Positions 1 through 8,489 of a stretch of DNA of 50,965 nt are shown here, piece after piece. The stretch is from CAXMST01 sp032122625 (GTDB lineage: Bacteria > Actinomycetota > Thermoleophilia > Solirubrobacterales > 70-9), in contig JAQBGG010000029.1 in NCBI GenBank assembly GCA_032122625.1, forward strand, positions 1 to 50,965, in the 5' to 3' direction. The stretch's first letter is position 1. The number at the start of each line of letters is the position of its first letter. The notes under the pieces were generated by a model. That model did not search any database, was not told where the DNA came from, and saw only the letters and a list, made by a program, of their open reading frames with translations. A program made the position numbers and the translations under genes.

Positions 1-843
1 GCGCGGGTCGTGGCCTGGAAGGACAACGGCGGCGAGCGCCCGGGGGAGGTAGGAGAACGCGGTCAGCACCCGGACCGCGAAGGCGGCGAGTGCCCCGTGG
101 TGCTTACGCATGTAGCGGTCGCGGTTGCGATGGAACTCGACGATCCTCCGCCGACCCGAGCCTCGATCCGTCGAGAGCTGCTCATGGTGGATCGTCCGCG
201 CGGCGGGAACGTACAGCGTGTGCCGCCCCGCATCCCCGAGGCGCTTGCAGAAGTCCGTCTCATCGGAATAGACGAAGAAGGCGGGATCGAGCCAGCCGAC
301 CTGCTCAGCCGCCTCGCGGCGGACCAGAAGCGCCGCCGATTGAGCCCAGCCAACCCGCCTTGTCTCAGCGCCGCCGCTCTCGGTGACAAGCCACCGGTGC
401 AGAAAGAGCGCCTGGGCGAGCGCGGTTCCCACCCCGGGCAGCCGCCAGGCACAGGGTTGCGGTTCGCCCGCAGCGTCGAGGAGTTGAGCCCCGGCGGCCC
501 CCGCCCCGGGATCGGCGTCCAGCGCCGCCACCAGCGCCGCCGCCGCACCCGGCTTCAGCTCGGAGTCCTCGTTGAGCAGGAGGCAGTACTCGCCGCGGGC
601 CTCCTGCAGCAGACGGGTGTCGTTGGCCGCCTTGCCCTCAGGCGACGGCAGGTAGGTCGCCCGGACCGCGGTCTCGCCCGTCGCGATCTCCGCCAAGAGC
701 TCGACCGAGCCGTCGGTGGAGGCGTTGTCGAGGACGAGGATCTCCTCGCCTCCGCCCGCCCCGTCCTGGGAGCGGATCGCCGCGATGCACGCACGCAGGT
801 ACTCACGGCCGTTGGTGTTGACGACGCAATAGGAGAGCTTCAC
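1..843 (-). CDS. Family 2 glycosyltransferase (rhamnosyltransferase-like), 3' end cut by the window
   Basis: The frame is open from a GTG at 843 to the window edge (281 codons, no stop seen). The start reads VKLSYCVVNTNGREYLRACI, the usual beginning of a GT-A fold family 2 transferase. It is followed by VLDNASTDGS (nucleotide-sugar site), LLLNEDSELKPG (the DxD-like metal site, here EDSE) and a WLDPAFFVYSDETDFCKRL block typical of WbbL-like rhamnosyltransferases. It probably adds a sugar to a lipid-linked glycan at the inner membrane face. Its start codon lies only 16 bases from the divergent GT4 gene, so the two belong to one polysaccharide locus. Family call is firm; donor and acceptor sugars are unknown. 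Confidence 0.85.
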   Translation of the reverse strand, partial: MKLSYCVVNTNGREYLRACIAAIRSQDGAGGGEEILVLDNASTDGSVELLAEIATGETAVRATYLPSPEGKAANDTRLLQEARGEYCLLLNEDSELKPGAAAALVAALDADPGAGAAGAQLLDAAGEPQPCAWRLPGVGTALAQALFLHRWLVTESGGAETRRVGWAQSAALLVRREAAEQVGWLDPAFFVYSDETDFCKRLGDAGRHTLYVPAARTIHHEQLSTDRGSGRRRIVEFHRNRDRYMRKHHGALAAFAVRVLTAFSYLPRALAAVVLPGHDPR

Positions 844-859
844 GCCAGAATCGTCGCCT

Positions 860-1993
860 ATGCGCGTCTCACTCGTCGACCCATCGGCGTTCACGCCACC
901 GTACGACCGCTGCCTGGCGGCGGCCCTGGCTCATGCCGGCCTCGACGTCGAGCTGATCACGAGCCGCTTTCTCTACGGCCCTGTGCCGGCGGCGGACGGG
1001 TTCGCCGTGCGCGAGCCGTTCTACGGTTTCGCGGCCCGCTCCGGCCGGGGCTCGCGCCTGCGACTGCCGCTGAAGGCGCTCGAGCACCCGCCCCAGATGC
1101 TCGCCGCGGCGCGTCGGGCCGGGCGCGAGTCCGACCTCGTCCACTGGCAGTGGGTCACCTGGCCGCAGCTCGATCGCTTCCTGATCCGGCCCTCCGGCCG
1201 CCCTCGAGTCTTCACCCTGCACTATCCGTTGCCCGCGGCCGGCGACACCGCAGGCCTCCGCCGCGAGAGGGCGTTCCTCGGGGACTTCGACGCCGTGATC
1301 ACGCATACCGCCCACGGTGCAGCGCGGCTCCGGGACGAGGTCGGGCTGGAGGCGGAGCGTGTGCACGTCATCCCACACGGCCCGCTCGATTACCTGACCG
1401 GGCTGGAGGAGGAGGCGCCGCTGCCGGCCGAGTTCGCCGTCGCCGATGACGACGCCCCGGTGATCCTCTTCTTCGGCTTGCTGCGCCCCTACAAGGGAAT
1501 CGACACGCTGCTCGAGGCGTTCGCTGAGATCGACGCCGCCGAGCTCTGGATCGCCGGTATGCCGCGAATGCCGATCGAGCCGCTTCGGGAACTGGCACGA
1601 CGAGCGCCGGGAACGGTCCGCTTCCTGCCGCGCTTCATCCCCGACCGCGAGATCCCCGCCCTGCTCCGCCGCGCCGATGTGCTGGCGCTCCCCTATCGGC
1701 AGATCGAGCAGTCAGGGGTGCTCTACGCCGGCCTCGCCTTCGGCAAGCCGATGGTGCTCAGCGACGTCGGCGGCTTCTCCGAGGTCGGCCGCGATCAGGG
1801 CGCCGCGCGGCTCGTTCCACCCGGGGACCCCGCCGCACTCGCGACCGCTTTGCGCGAGCTGCTGGCTGATCCAGACGAGCAACAGCGGCTCTCCGCGGCG
1901 GCGCTGGCGGCCGTCGAGGGGCCGTTCTCCTGGGAGCAGATCGCGGCCCGGACGATCGACCTCTACGAGGCGCTGCTCGCCGGCAGCCGATAA
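860..1993 (+). CDS. Family 4 glycosyltransferase
   Basis: A 377-residue GT-B fold transferase. The N-terminal acceptor domain starts MRVSLVDPSAFTPPYDRCLA. The C-terminal donor domain has the GT4 pattern ILFFGLLRPYKGIDTLLEAF and the EQSGVLYAGLAFGKPMV segment, which carries the conserved Glu and Gly used to bind the nucleotide-sugar. No signal peptide or membrane segment is seen, so it should act in the cytoplasm on a membrane-bound glycan precursor. The gene starts the plus-strand run GT4 - GT2 - sugar transferase, with 9 bases to the next gene. There is no clear ribosome-binding site before the ATG. Sugar specificity cannot be read from the sequence. Confidence 0.88.
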   Translation: MRVSLVDPSAFTPPYDRCLAAALAHAGLDVELITSRFLYGPVPAADGFAVREPFYGFAARSGRGSRLRLPLKALEHPPQMLAAARRAGRESDLVHWQWVTWPQLDRFLIRPSGRPRVFTLHYPLPAAGDTAGLRRERAFLGDFDAVITHTAHGAARLRDEVGLEAERVHVIPHGPLDYLTGLEEEAPLPAEFAVADDDAPVILFFGLLRPYKGIDTLLEAFAEIDAAELWIAGMPRMPIEPLRELARRAPGTVRFLPRFIPDREIPALLRRADVLALPYRQIEQSGVLYAGLAFGKPMVLSDVGGFSEVGRDQGAARLVPPGDPAALATALRELLADPDEQQRLSAAALAAVEGPFSWEQIAARTIDLYEALLAGSR

Positions 1994-2002
1994 TCCCCTG
2001 CG

Positions 2003-3136
2003 ATGAAGAGCATCGGAGCGCGAACGATCTTCTGGGGCTCGGCCCTGGCCCTGGTCCACACCCACGTCACCTACCCGCTGACGCTGGCGGCGCTCGAGCG
2101 CCTGCGCGGCGGTCGGCAGCCCGCGAACGCCGCCGAGGAGCCGCCCGCCCGGGTCTCGCTGATCATTGCCGCCCATGACGAGGAGGAGGTGATCGAACGC
2201 AAGCTGGCTAACGCCCTTGAACTCGACTTTCCCCGCGACCGGCTGGAGATCATCGTTGCCTCCGACGGCTCCAGCGATCGCACCGTCGAGCTCGCTCGGG
2301 CCGCCGGGGCCGATCTCGTGTTCGACCTGCCGCGAGGGGGCAAGATCGCGACCCAGAACGCCGCCGTCGAGCAGGCGAGCGGTGAGCTGCTCGCATTCAG
2401 CGATGCCAATGCCTACTGGGAGCGCGACGCTCTGCGGCAGCTCCTGGAGCCGTTCGCCGAGCCCGATGTCGGCTATGTCTGCGGGCAGGTCAGCTTCCTC
2501 GACGCCGAGGGCGACAACGAGGAGGGCGCCTATTGGCGCTACGAGATGTGGGTCCGGGGGCTGGAGTCCGGTCAGGCTGGAGTTACGGCGGGCAATGGCG
2601 GTATCTACGCGGTCCGCCGCGCCGCCTACGGCTTCCTCGCCCCCTCTCGCAGCCACGACCTCAACTTTCCCTTCCAGCTCGCCAAGGCGGGGTTCCGCTC
2701 CCTCTACGTCCCGGGGGCCAAGGCCGAGGAGAAGCTGGTCCCCGATACCAGCGGCGAGTTCGAGCGCAAGCGGCGGATGATGCGCGGGATCTGGGACATC
2801 GTCGTCACCGACGGGATGGCCGACCCGCGCGGGTACACGCCGCTGTTTGCTTACGAGCTCGTCTCGCACCGGTTGCTCCGCTACGCCTCGCCGATTCTCC
2901 ACCTGGCCCTGCTGCTCGCCAACCTGAGGCTGCTCGGTCGCGGCCGTCTCTATCCGCTGGCGCTGGTTGGCCAGCTCGCCCTGATGCTGAGCGCGGTGGT
3001 GCCCCAGTCTCCCAACCGCCTGCTGCGCCTGGCCCGCTACTACGCGCTGGTCACCGCCTCGATCGCGCTCGGCACCCTCGATCGCCTCCGCCAGGGCCCG
3101 CCCGCCGCCTGGGAGAAGTCGGAAGGGACGAGATGA
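2003..3136 (+). CDS. Membrane-anchored family 2 glycosyltransferase
   Basis: A 377-residue protein. A hydrophobic N-terminal stretch is followed by a GT2 catalytic domain (VSLIIAAHDEEEVIERKLA, then IIVASDGSSDRTVELA). The metal-binding region is FSDANAYWERDAL and the acceptor-side motif is GNGGIYAVRR. The C-terminal ~100 residues hold two hydrophobic helices (around ASPILHLALLLANLRLLG and LALVGQLALMLSAVV). This architecture is common in enzymes that extend polysaccharides at the membrane. The stop overlaps the ATG of the following sugar transferase by four bases (ATGA), so the two are translationally coupled. Confidence 0.87.
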   Translation: MKSIGARTIFWGSALALVHTHVTYPLTLAALERLRGGRQPANAAEEPPARVSLIIAAHDEEEVIERKLANALELDFPRDRLEIIVASDGSSDRTVELARAAGADLVFDLPRGGKIATQNAAVEQASGELLAFSDANAYWERDALRQLLEPFAEPDVGYVCGQVSFLDAEGDNEEGAYWRYEMWVRGLESGQAGVTAGNGGIYAVRRAAYGFLAPSRSHDLNFPFQLAKAGFRSLYVPGAKAEEKLVPDTSGEFERKRRMMRGIWDIVVTDGMADPRGYTPLFAYELVSHRLLRYASPILHLALLLANLRLLGRGRLYPLALVGQLALMLSAVVPQSPNRLLRLARYYALVTASIALGTLDRLRQGPPAAWEKSEGTR

Positions 3137-3786
3137 CCCTCGACGAGCAGGAGATCCAGCGGGCCTTCGCCGAGCCGGCCGACGCGCCGGCGGTCGGCAG
3201 CGGCCCACCGGGGGCTGGGCTTCCACGTGCCCTCGACGTCCTGGTCGCCGGTTTGACGCTGCTGGTTCTTTCGCCGTTCCTGCTCTTGATCGCCGTTCTG
3301 ATCCGGCTCGACTCGAAGGGCCCGGTGACGTACAAGCAGATCCGCGTCGGCCGCGACGGCTGCGAGTTCATGCTCTACAAGCTGCGAACGATGCGCCCCG
3401 GTTCCGACCCGGTCGGGGTCGGGACGGTCGTCGACGCGGGCGATCCCCGCGTCACCCGCGTCGGCCACGTCCTCCGTCGCTTCTCGCTTGATGAGGTACC
3501 GAACCTGGTCAACGTGCTCCGCGGCGAGATGGCGATCGTCGGCCCGCGGCCGACCATTCCCTCCCAGGTCGAGCTGTTCAGCGCCCGCCAGCACCGACGC
3601 CACGCCGTCCGCCCGGGGATGACCGGCTGGGCACAGATCAACGGCCGGATCGGGATCGCCTGGGGCGAGCGGATCGAGCTCGACATCTACTACGTCGAGC
3701 ACCGCTCCCGATTGCTCGATCTGAAGATCCTCGGCCGCAGCATCTCCCAGGTCGTCAGCGGCCACGGCCTCTACACCGGCGGCTGA
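3133..3786 (+). CDS. Bacterial sugar transferase (phosphoglycosyl transferase)
   Basis: A 217-residue monotopic phosphoglycosyl transferase, the type that moves a sugar-1-phosphate from a UDP-sugar to undecaprenyl phosphate and starts polysaccharide assembly. After a short polar N-terminus there is one hydrophobic hairpin (VLVAGLTLLVLSPFLLLIAV). Family landmarks follow: GPVTYKQIRVGRDG, MLYKLRTM, RRFSLDEVPNLVNVLRGEM (with the catalytic Asp-Glu pair), VGPRP and RPGMTGWAQINGR. The start is the ATG overlapping the upstream stop; the same frame is open further upstream, but that part is antisense to nothing and lies within the GT2 gene. Length matches the short WcaJ/PglC-like catalytic core without the extra membrane domain. 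Confidence 0.9.
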   Translation: MTLDEQEIQRAFAEPADAPAVGSGPPGAGLPRALDVLVAGLTLLVLSPFLLLIAVLIRLDSKGPVTYKQIRVGRDGCEFMLYKLRTMRPGSDPVGVGTVVDAGDPRVTRVGHVLRRFSLDEVPNLVNVLRGEMAIVGPRPTIPSQVELFSARQHRRHAVRPGMTGWAQINGRIGIAWGERIELDIYYVEHRSRLLDLKILGRSISQVVSGHGLYTGG

Positions 3787-3815
3787 TCCGGGTCAGGCCG
3801 CCGCCAGGGCGCTGC

Positions 3816-4388
3816 TCAGAGGCCGAGGCCGGCCACGCCGCCCTCGTCCCAGCCGAGGTGGTGGGCGAGCTCGTGGCGCACGGTGCGCTCGACCTGGGCG
3901 CGCAGCAGCCCGCGGTCGTGGCCGAAGTCCCGCTCCAGCGTGTCCTGGTAGATGACGATCCGGTCGGGGTAGCCGTCGCGGGCGACCGTGTCGCCGATGT
4001 AGTGGCCGTAGGCGCGATGCTCGTGACCGCGACCTGAGACGACAACCGGCGTGCTCTCGAGCAGCTCGCGGAACTGCTCCGGGAGGTCGTCCAGCGCCTT
4101 GATCACGAGCTCGTCGAACTCGCTCGGCGGCTGATCGGGGACCGGCAGTGCGGCGAGCGCCTCGCTGCGATCGACCAGCCGCCGGAACTCGGGCTCGGGC
4201 ATCTCCTCGCCGGCCAGCTTCACCGTCAGCCAGCCGGCGACGAGCACGATCAGGGCCGCACCCGCCACCCATCTCAACAGCCCGCCCAAACCCTCGAGCG
4301 AGGGCGGGTTCAGCAGCAGCACGGCGAGGCCGGTGAGGAGGGCGACGAATGCCGCCGCCCGGAGCGGTGGAAAGAGCGTCTCCCACAT
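3816..4388 (-). CDS. Membrane-anchored zincin-like metallopeptidase
   Basis: About 190 residues if translation begins at MWETLFPPL; an in-frame ATG 36 bases upstream (4424) is also possible. Two hydrophobic N-terminal helices are followed by an acidic linker and a C-terminal domain ending in RTVRHELAHHLGWDEGG, a classic HExxH zinc site with a following acidic residue. This matches the small metallopeptidase family PF06262, which normally lacks the membrane anchor. Convergent with the sugar transferase (29 bases apart) and divergent from the GNAT gene. The substrate is unknown. Confidence 0.8.
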   Translation of the reverse strand: MWETLFPPLRAAAFVALLTGLAVLLLNPPSLEGLGGLLRWVAGAALIVLVAGWLTVKLAGEEMPEPEFRRLVDRSEALAALPVPDQPPSEFDELVIKALDDLPEQFRELLESTPVVVSGRGHEHRAYGHYIGDTVARDGYPDRIVIYQDTLERDFGHDRGLLRAQVERTVRHELAHHLGWDEGGVAGLGL

Positions 4389-4438
4389 ACGGTGAAGGTT
4401 AGAGCGGCCTCCGGGTGGGCTCATCTAGGCTCCCGGCC

Positions 4439-5005
4439 ATGAGTGAGCGCGGTTCAGATGTCGAGGTGCGGATCAGGCCGTTCACGGATGAGGATGCAGC
4501 TGCCGTCCATCGCTGGTTCAACAATCCGGAGGCGACCTCATCGCTCATGGAGGTGCGGGATTCGTTCTCGCTCGAGGATGCGACGGGCTGGGTGGCGCGG
4601 GCGATCACCAACGACAGTGGCGACGGCGAGGATCGCAAGTGGGCGATCGAGGTCGAGGGCCACCCCGAGCCGGTCGGCTTCACCGCGCTCTATGGCCTCC
4701 GCCGCCAGCTTGCGCCGGAGCTCGGGGCGATGATCGGCGAGAAGGTTCGCGGTCGCGGTGTCGGCCGTGAGGCGGAGCGACTGACCGTCGCCAAAGCCTT
4801 CGAGGATTTCGGCGCTCATCGGGTCTACGGCCGGATCCCGGCCTTCAATGTTCCGGCCAAGAAGGCCGTCACCTGGCAGGACTGGAAGCACGAGGGCACG
4901 ATGCGTGAGCACATCCGCCGCCCGGACGGGACGTTGATCGACTGCGAGGTCTGGGGCGTTACCCGCGCGGAGTGGGAGCAGCGCTGGAGTGAGTCCGGCG
5001 CTTGA
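4439..5005 (+). CDS. GNAT N-acetyltransferase, RimJ/RimL type
   Basis: About 188 residues. The sequence opens with VEVRIRPFTDEDAAAVHRWF, the typical first strand and helix of RimJ/RimL-like enzymes. The acetyl-CoA site is around EKVRGRGVGREAERLTVAKAF (the R/Q-x-x-G-x-G/A loop), then HRVYGRIPAFNVPAKKA and a GTMREHIRR segment seen in acetyltransferases that modify amino groups on proteins or small molecules. I chose the ATG at 4439; an in-frame GTG at 4415 would add eight residues. The last codon overlaps the TTG start of the next gene, so the two acyltransferases are probably co-translated. Confidence 0.82.
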   Translation: MSERGSDVEVRIRPFTDEDAAAVHRWFNNPEATSSLMEVRDSFSLEDATGWVARAITNDSGDGEDRKWAIEVEGHPEPVGFTALYGLRRQLAPELGAMIGEKVRGRGVGREAERLTVAKAFEDFGAHRVYGRIPAFNVPAKKAVTWQDWKHEGTMREHIRRPDGTLIDCEVWGVTRAEWEQRWSESGA

Positions 5006-5949
5006 GCGCCCCCGACTTCGCAGTTGCGCGCCTGCAGGCCGACGGCGGTGAGGGCGCTCGAAGCGAGGAGTTCTTCCGCAGTGCCGAGTTCCTCGAGGCC
5101 GAAGGGACTACGCACACCCTGACGATTGAGCGGGGAGCTTCCCGGGTCGCGATTCCCCTTCTGGTCCGCGAGATCGACGGCAGCGAGCGATCACTAGACG
5201 CCACCTCGCCGTACTCCTACCCGGGCGGGGAGGTGATCGGCGAGCCGATCGAGCCGGCCGAGATCGATTGGTCGGCGACAGGGCTGGTCAGTGTTTTCAT
5301 CCGCGATCGACTCGGTGAGCCGACCGCCCTGGCCGGGGCGAGGGAGCGCTCGATCGTGCTCGTCTCCGACCCTGAACTGCCGCGCAAGTCGCGAATGAGC
5401 GACCGCCAACAGATCCGTAAGAACGAGGCTGACGGGTATCAGGTCAGGGATCTGGCCGGGACGGAGACGACGGCCGAGCAGCGCGCCGTCTTCCTCGGCG
5501 TCTACACGGCGACGATGGCTCACGTCAAGGCGAGCGAGCGCTATATGTTCGACGCCGGCTATTTCGACCTCCTCTTCCGGTCGCCGCGTAGCCGCTTGTT
5601 CATTGCCCACGGACCCAGGGGAGACGTGGCGGCGGTGGCGATCACCGTGATCAGCGACGGCTTTCTCCATTACTACCTCTCCGGCACCGCCGACGATCAC
5701 CGCCGACGCGCCCCCTCGAAGAACCTGATCGTTGCCGTCACCGACTATGCCGAGGGGCTTGGGCTGCCGATGAACCTCGGCGGCGGTGTCAAGCCGGGCG
5801 ACGGCCTCGAGGAGTTCAAGCGCGGCTTCGCCAACGCCGAGCTCCCATTTCGCACGCACGAGCTGATCGCCGACCCGTCCCGCTATGCGGAGCTCTGCGC
5901 CGGCCGCGGCGACGATGGCTTCTTCCCGCTCTATCGCTCGCCGGGGTGA
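5002..5949 (+). CDS. FemAB-like / GNAT-fold acyltransferase (peptidoglycan-bridge type)
   Basis: 315 residues from a TTG start that overlaps the preceding stop (TTGA). The second half carries the features of the BioF2-like/FemAB acetyltransferase fold: a helix rich in MSDRQQIRKNE, the segment YMFDAGYFDLLF, the strand-turn LFIAHGPRGDVAAVAI, LHYYLSGTADDHRRRAPSKN and NLGGGVKPGDGLEEFKRGF. Proteins of this type transfer aminoacyl or acyl groups to cell-wall precursors or polysaccharides. Being next to glycosyltransferases supports an envelope role, but the donor and acceptor are not evident. Confidence 0.75.
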   Translation: MSAPDFAVARLQADGGEGARSEEFFRSAEFLEAEGTTHTLTIERGASRVAIPLLVREIDGSERSLDATSPYSYPGGEVIGEPIEPAEIDWSATGLVSVFIRDRLGEPTALAGARERSIVLVSDPELPRKSRMSDRQQIRKNEADGYQVRDLAGTETTAEQRAVFLGVYTATMAHVKASERYMFDAGYFDLLFRSPRSRLFIAHGPRGDVAAVAITVISDGFLHYYLSGTADDHRRRAPSKNLIVAVTDYAEGLGLPMNLGGGVKPGDGLEEFKRGFANAELPFRTHELIADPSRYAELCAGRGDDGFFPLYRSPG

Positions 5950-6017
5950 GCTCGGGTTGAGCGCCGGCCCCCACCGTGCCCGGTACCCTCCTCCGGCAAT
6001 CGACAGCGGGAGGAAAC

Positions 6018-6272
6018 ATGAAGAGAGTCGCGATTCTTGCGATCGGCGCCGCGATCGGCGTCGGAGCTGCATTCGGCGTTGCCGGATGCGGTGACGATGA
6101 GACCAGCACCGTGACCGACGAGGTCACCGGTGCGGTTGAGACGGCAGCCGAGGAGAAGCTCGAGACGACGAGCAGCTCGACGAGTTCGTCCACGACCAGC
6201 ACCGACACGACCTCGACCGACACGACCAGCACCGATACGACCTCGACCGACTCCGGCGGCGTATCTCCCTGA
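6018..6272 (+). CDS. Small Ser/Thr/Asp-rich lipoprotein
   Basis: 84 residues starting MKRVAILAIGAAIGVGAAFG, with a strong Shine-Dalgarno (GGGAGGAAAC) before the ATG. The signal peptide ends in a lipobox GVAGC, so the cysteine should be lipidated and the protein tethered to the outer face of the membrane. The mature part is short and acidic and ends in tandem TTSTD units that look like a flexible stalk or glycosylation target. No catalytic domain. Convergent with the amidase gene; a strong hairpin separates them. Confidence 0.75.
   Translation: MKRVAILAIGAAIGVGAAFGVAGCGDDETSTVTDEVTGAVETAAEEKLETTSSSTSSSTTSTDTTSTDTTSTDTTSTDSGGVSP
6191..6250 (+). repeat. Two tandem 30-bp units in the lipoprotein gene
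   Basis: Two 30-base copies (6191-6220 and 6221-6250) differ at one base (C6206 against T6236). Each encodes two TTSTD-like pentads. In-frame expansion or contraction would change stalk length without breaking the gene. Confidence 0.8.
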
Positions 6273-6285
6273 GTCGCCCACGGTG

Positions 6286-6315
6286 GGGTACGCCCGGCCA
6301 TCGGCCGGCGTACCC
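6286..6315. terminator. Bidirectional hairpin between convergent genes
   Basis: Arms GGGTACGCCCGGCC and GGCCGGCGTACCC pair over about 13 base pairs with one bulged C and a three-base loop. It lies exactly between the stops of the lipoprotein (6272) and the amidase (6319), so it can end transcripts from both sides. No long U-tract is present, as is common in high-GC actinobacteria. Confidence 0.7.
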
Positions 6316-6318
6316 TGC

Positions 6319-7539
6319 CTACTTTCCTGAACGCGGAAGGCTGCCGCCGCCGTCCTCAGGGGGTGGCTCTGTGTCGTCGGCGAACTCGCCGATTCGCTCC
6401 TGGATACGCCGCTTGATACGCGGGATCTTTGCCCGGAGGAAGCTGCCGGCGCACTCGGTGAAGTTGAGCGCGTTGTGGCTCATGACCCGCTTGACGCGGA
6501 CCCGCTGACCATTGTCGTAGCGGTTCGTTGAGCCACCGGAAGACCGAATCCGGGTGCTGCCCAGCGCCCGCACCCCGTGCAGATCGAGCTTCCAGGCGAG
6601 GTACTCGGTCAGCCCCCGGCGCTCGGCGGCAGCGATCCGTACCTCGGCGTGGTTAGCGATCGTCGCAACCCCGGTCGTCGATGAGTTGAAGCCCTCGGCG
6701 TGGGCGCCCACGATCGGCTTTCGCAGCCCACCCGCTCGCCCCTGGTAGACGTTGCCGAAGCGGTCGACGAGGGCGTTGTAGCCGATGTCGTTCCAGCCGT
6801 TGCCGTTGCGGTGATAGCGGCAGATGCCGAGCACGATGCCGGGCGCCTCCGCCTCGCTATAACCGTTGGTGCTGACGGTGTGGTGGATGACCGCCGCCTT
6901 GACCTTGCCCGTGACCGGCTTGACGCGGGGCTTACAGCCGCCGTTCTTGCGATTCGCGCCCCACTCTGAGCGGCGGATGATCTCGGGCTTTGGCGAGGCC
7001 GCCAGCGCCGACCCTCCGCCGGCGACGCTGATCACGGCCGAGTTGATCGTCCCCCGCAGATCGCTGAGGATCCCGGCCAGAGGTGTCGTATCGCCGCTCA
7101 CGTTGACGTAGTGCAGCCTGCCCTGCGGTCGCCTGCCACGGCTGCGGATCTGGACCTCGTCGCTGCCGCCCGTGTAGAGCGGATCGCCGTTGCCGATTGT
7201 CACCCACTCGCTCCATTCCTCACCCTGCTCGCGGACTCGGAGGTCGAGCTCATCGCGCTCGCCGGCCACGCCGACGAAGTCAAAGCGCTCCGGGGCAACG
7301 ACCGTGGGGCTGACGAAGCGCACCGGTCCGTCACTGTGGCCGTCAGCGGCGCCACCCTGCTGGAGCCGGGCTCGGCGCGCCCCGGGCGCCAGGACGACGC
7401 GCTCGAACCCCGGCAGCGACTGCTCGAAGTCGGCGGCCGCCGGCAGGTAGCGGTCGGTGGAGAGCGCCGGTCCGGCGATCCAGAGCGCCGCCGCCAGGAC
7501 GAGCGCGAGGGGGAGGACTCTCAAGGTTCTTCCGAGCAT
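6319..7539 (-). CDS. Secreted N-acetylmuramoyl-L-alanine amidase with PGRP/Amidase_2 domain
   Basis: 406 residues. The signal peptide is LRVLPLALVLAAALWIAGPALS. Residues ~30-180 form a beta-rich region seen in actinobacterial PGRP proteins. The catalytic domain begins IIRRSEWGANRKNGG. Zinc-ligand positions appear as the His in VIHHT and the His and Cys in VMSHNALNFTECAG; the GWNDIGYNALVDRFGNVYQGR segment is the conserved PGRP core. It should cut the bond between muramic acid and the stem peptide in the cell wall. It follows the DUF3105 gene on the same strand with a 150-base gap, so it may have its own promoter. Confidence 0.88.
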   Translation of the reverse strand: MLGRTLRVLPLALVLAAALWIAGPALSTDRYLPAAADFEQSLPGFERVVLAPGARRARLQQGGAADGHSDGPVRFVSPTVVAPERFDFVGVAGERDELDLRVREQGEEWSEWVTIGNGDPLYTGGSDEVQIRSRGRRPQGRLHYVNVSGDTTPLAGILSDLRGTINSAVISVAGGGSALAASPKPEIIRRSEWGANRKNGGCKPRVKPVTGKVKAAVIHHTVSTNGYSEAEAPGIVLGICRYHRNGNGWNDIGYNALVDRFGNVYQGRAGGLRKPIVGAHAEGFNSSTTGVATIANHAEVRIAAAERRGLTEYLAWKLDLHGVRALGSTRIRSSGGSTNRYDNGQRVRVKRVMSHNALNFTECAGSFLRAKIPRIKRRIQERIGEFADDTEPPPEDGGGSLPRSGK

Positions 7540-7689
7540 TCAGTGAGCAAAGCTTTACCACTAGTCCGAACACGGCCGGCCCATAGAAGTACCGGCGCCG
7601 CGGCGGTTGAGCGTGGGTCCGCCCTGCTGCAAGACGTCCTGCATCTGCGCGGGCGCTCGCCCTCGAGCGTGCCGCTGTTCGGCGGGGAG

Positions 7690-8442
7690 CTAGTTGATCG
7701 CGATCGGCTCGGGGCCGCGGGCGCGGTACTCCGCCGTGAAGGCCCGAATCGCGTCAAGCGTGGCGGCGCCCTCGTAGGAGTCGCAGCCGAGCGTCTGTGT
7801 CCAGGCGGTTGCGGCGACCTCGTAGGGCATGTCGGGGTTCGGAAAGATGATCATCCCGGCGCTGTCCGCGTCGTAGAGGCCGAGCAACTCGAGCTGGGAT
7901 TCCTCGGGAAGCTGAGGGCTGTACTGGATCTCGATCCGCCCATGCTCGAGTGCGTGTATGTAGTTGAGAGGGCTCGGGGCCTCGGCGTAAGCGCCGTCGG
8001 TGAGCGGATCGGCTGAGTGGTCCCCGGAGGTCGGTGGGTTCGCTTCGTAGGCGGGAAGGTCGGCGCCCGGGTCGAGGTGGGTGTTGCCCTCGTCCTTCTG
8101 ATCGGTTCGCAGCTCGCAGTTGGCAGCGTCGGCGGCGGCCTGAAGATCGGTCGCGTTGCCGTTGGTCGGCGGCTCGACACTGTCGCGGTCGTCAACGGTG
8201 ACGCCGTCGGGGACGATCCCGAATGAGTCGTTGAGGCGGTCCCCGGAGGCGGAACTGCCTCCGCCCGAGTCGTCACTCCCGCCGACAATCGCAACGACGA
8301 TCCCGACGAGGACGGCGGCACTGATCAGACCGGCGACTACGTAACCGAGGATCAGGCGCTTGCGCTCCTGTTTGTGCGACGTGCTCTCGGCCTCCTCACG
8401 GGCCCGTTGCAGTCGCTCTTTCTCTTCCTTACGGGATGCCAT
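7690..8442 (-). CDS. DUF3105 membrane-anchored protein
   Basis: 250 residues. A charged cytoplasmic N-terminus (MASRKEEKERLQRAREEAES) is followed by one membrane helix (LGYVVAGLISAAVLVGIVVAIVG), a Ser/Gly linker and an extracellular DUF3105 domain. Domain markers are NPPTSGDHSADPLTDGAYAE, LNYIHALEHGRIEIQYSP and AATAWTQTLGCDSYEGAA. The family is widespread in actinobacteria and has no assigned biochemistry. Divergence from expected length is small. Confidence 0.82.
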   Translation of the reverse strand: MASRKEEKERLQRAREEAESTSHKQERKRLILGYVVAGLISAAVLVGIVVAIVGGSDDSGGGSSASGDRLNDSFGIVPDGVTVDDRDSVEPPTNGNATDLQAAADAANCELRTDQKDEGNTHLDPGADLPAYEANPPTSGDHSADPLTDGAYAEAPSPLNYIHALEHGRIEIQYSPQLPEESQLELLGLYDADSAGMIIFPNPDMPYEVAATAWTQTLGCDSYEGAATLDAIRAFTAEYRARGPEPIAIN

Positions 8443-8489
8443 CGGCCGCGAACCCTAGCGAACGGGGTCGGTCGCCCGGACCGGTGATC

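Noticed and set aside
10..1449. Long plus-strand open frame covering the first glycosyltransferase and part of the second
   Set aside because: Arg/Gly/Pro-rich composition with no motif; it is the shadow of the minus-strand GT2 and the plus-strand GT4 genes.
1712..3226. 504-codon minus-strand frame opposite the GT genes
   Set aside because: Low-complexity, no domain; the plus strand has clear GT4, GT2 and sugar-transferase motifs.
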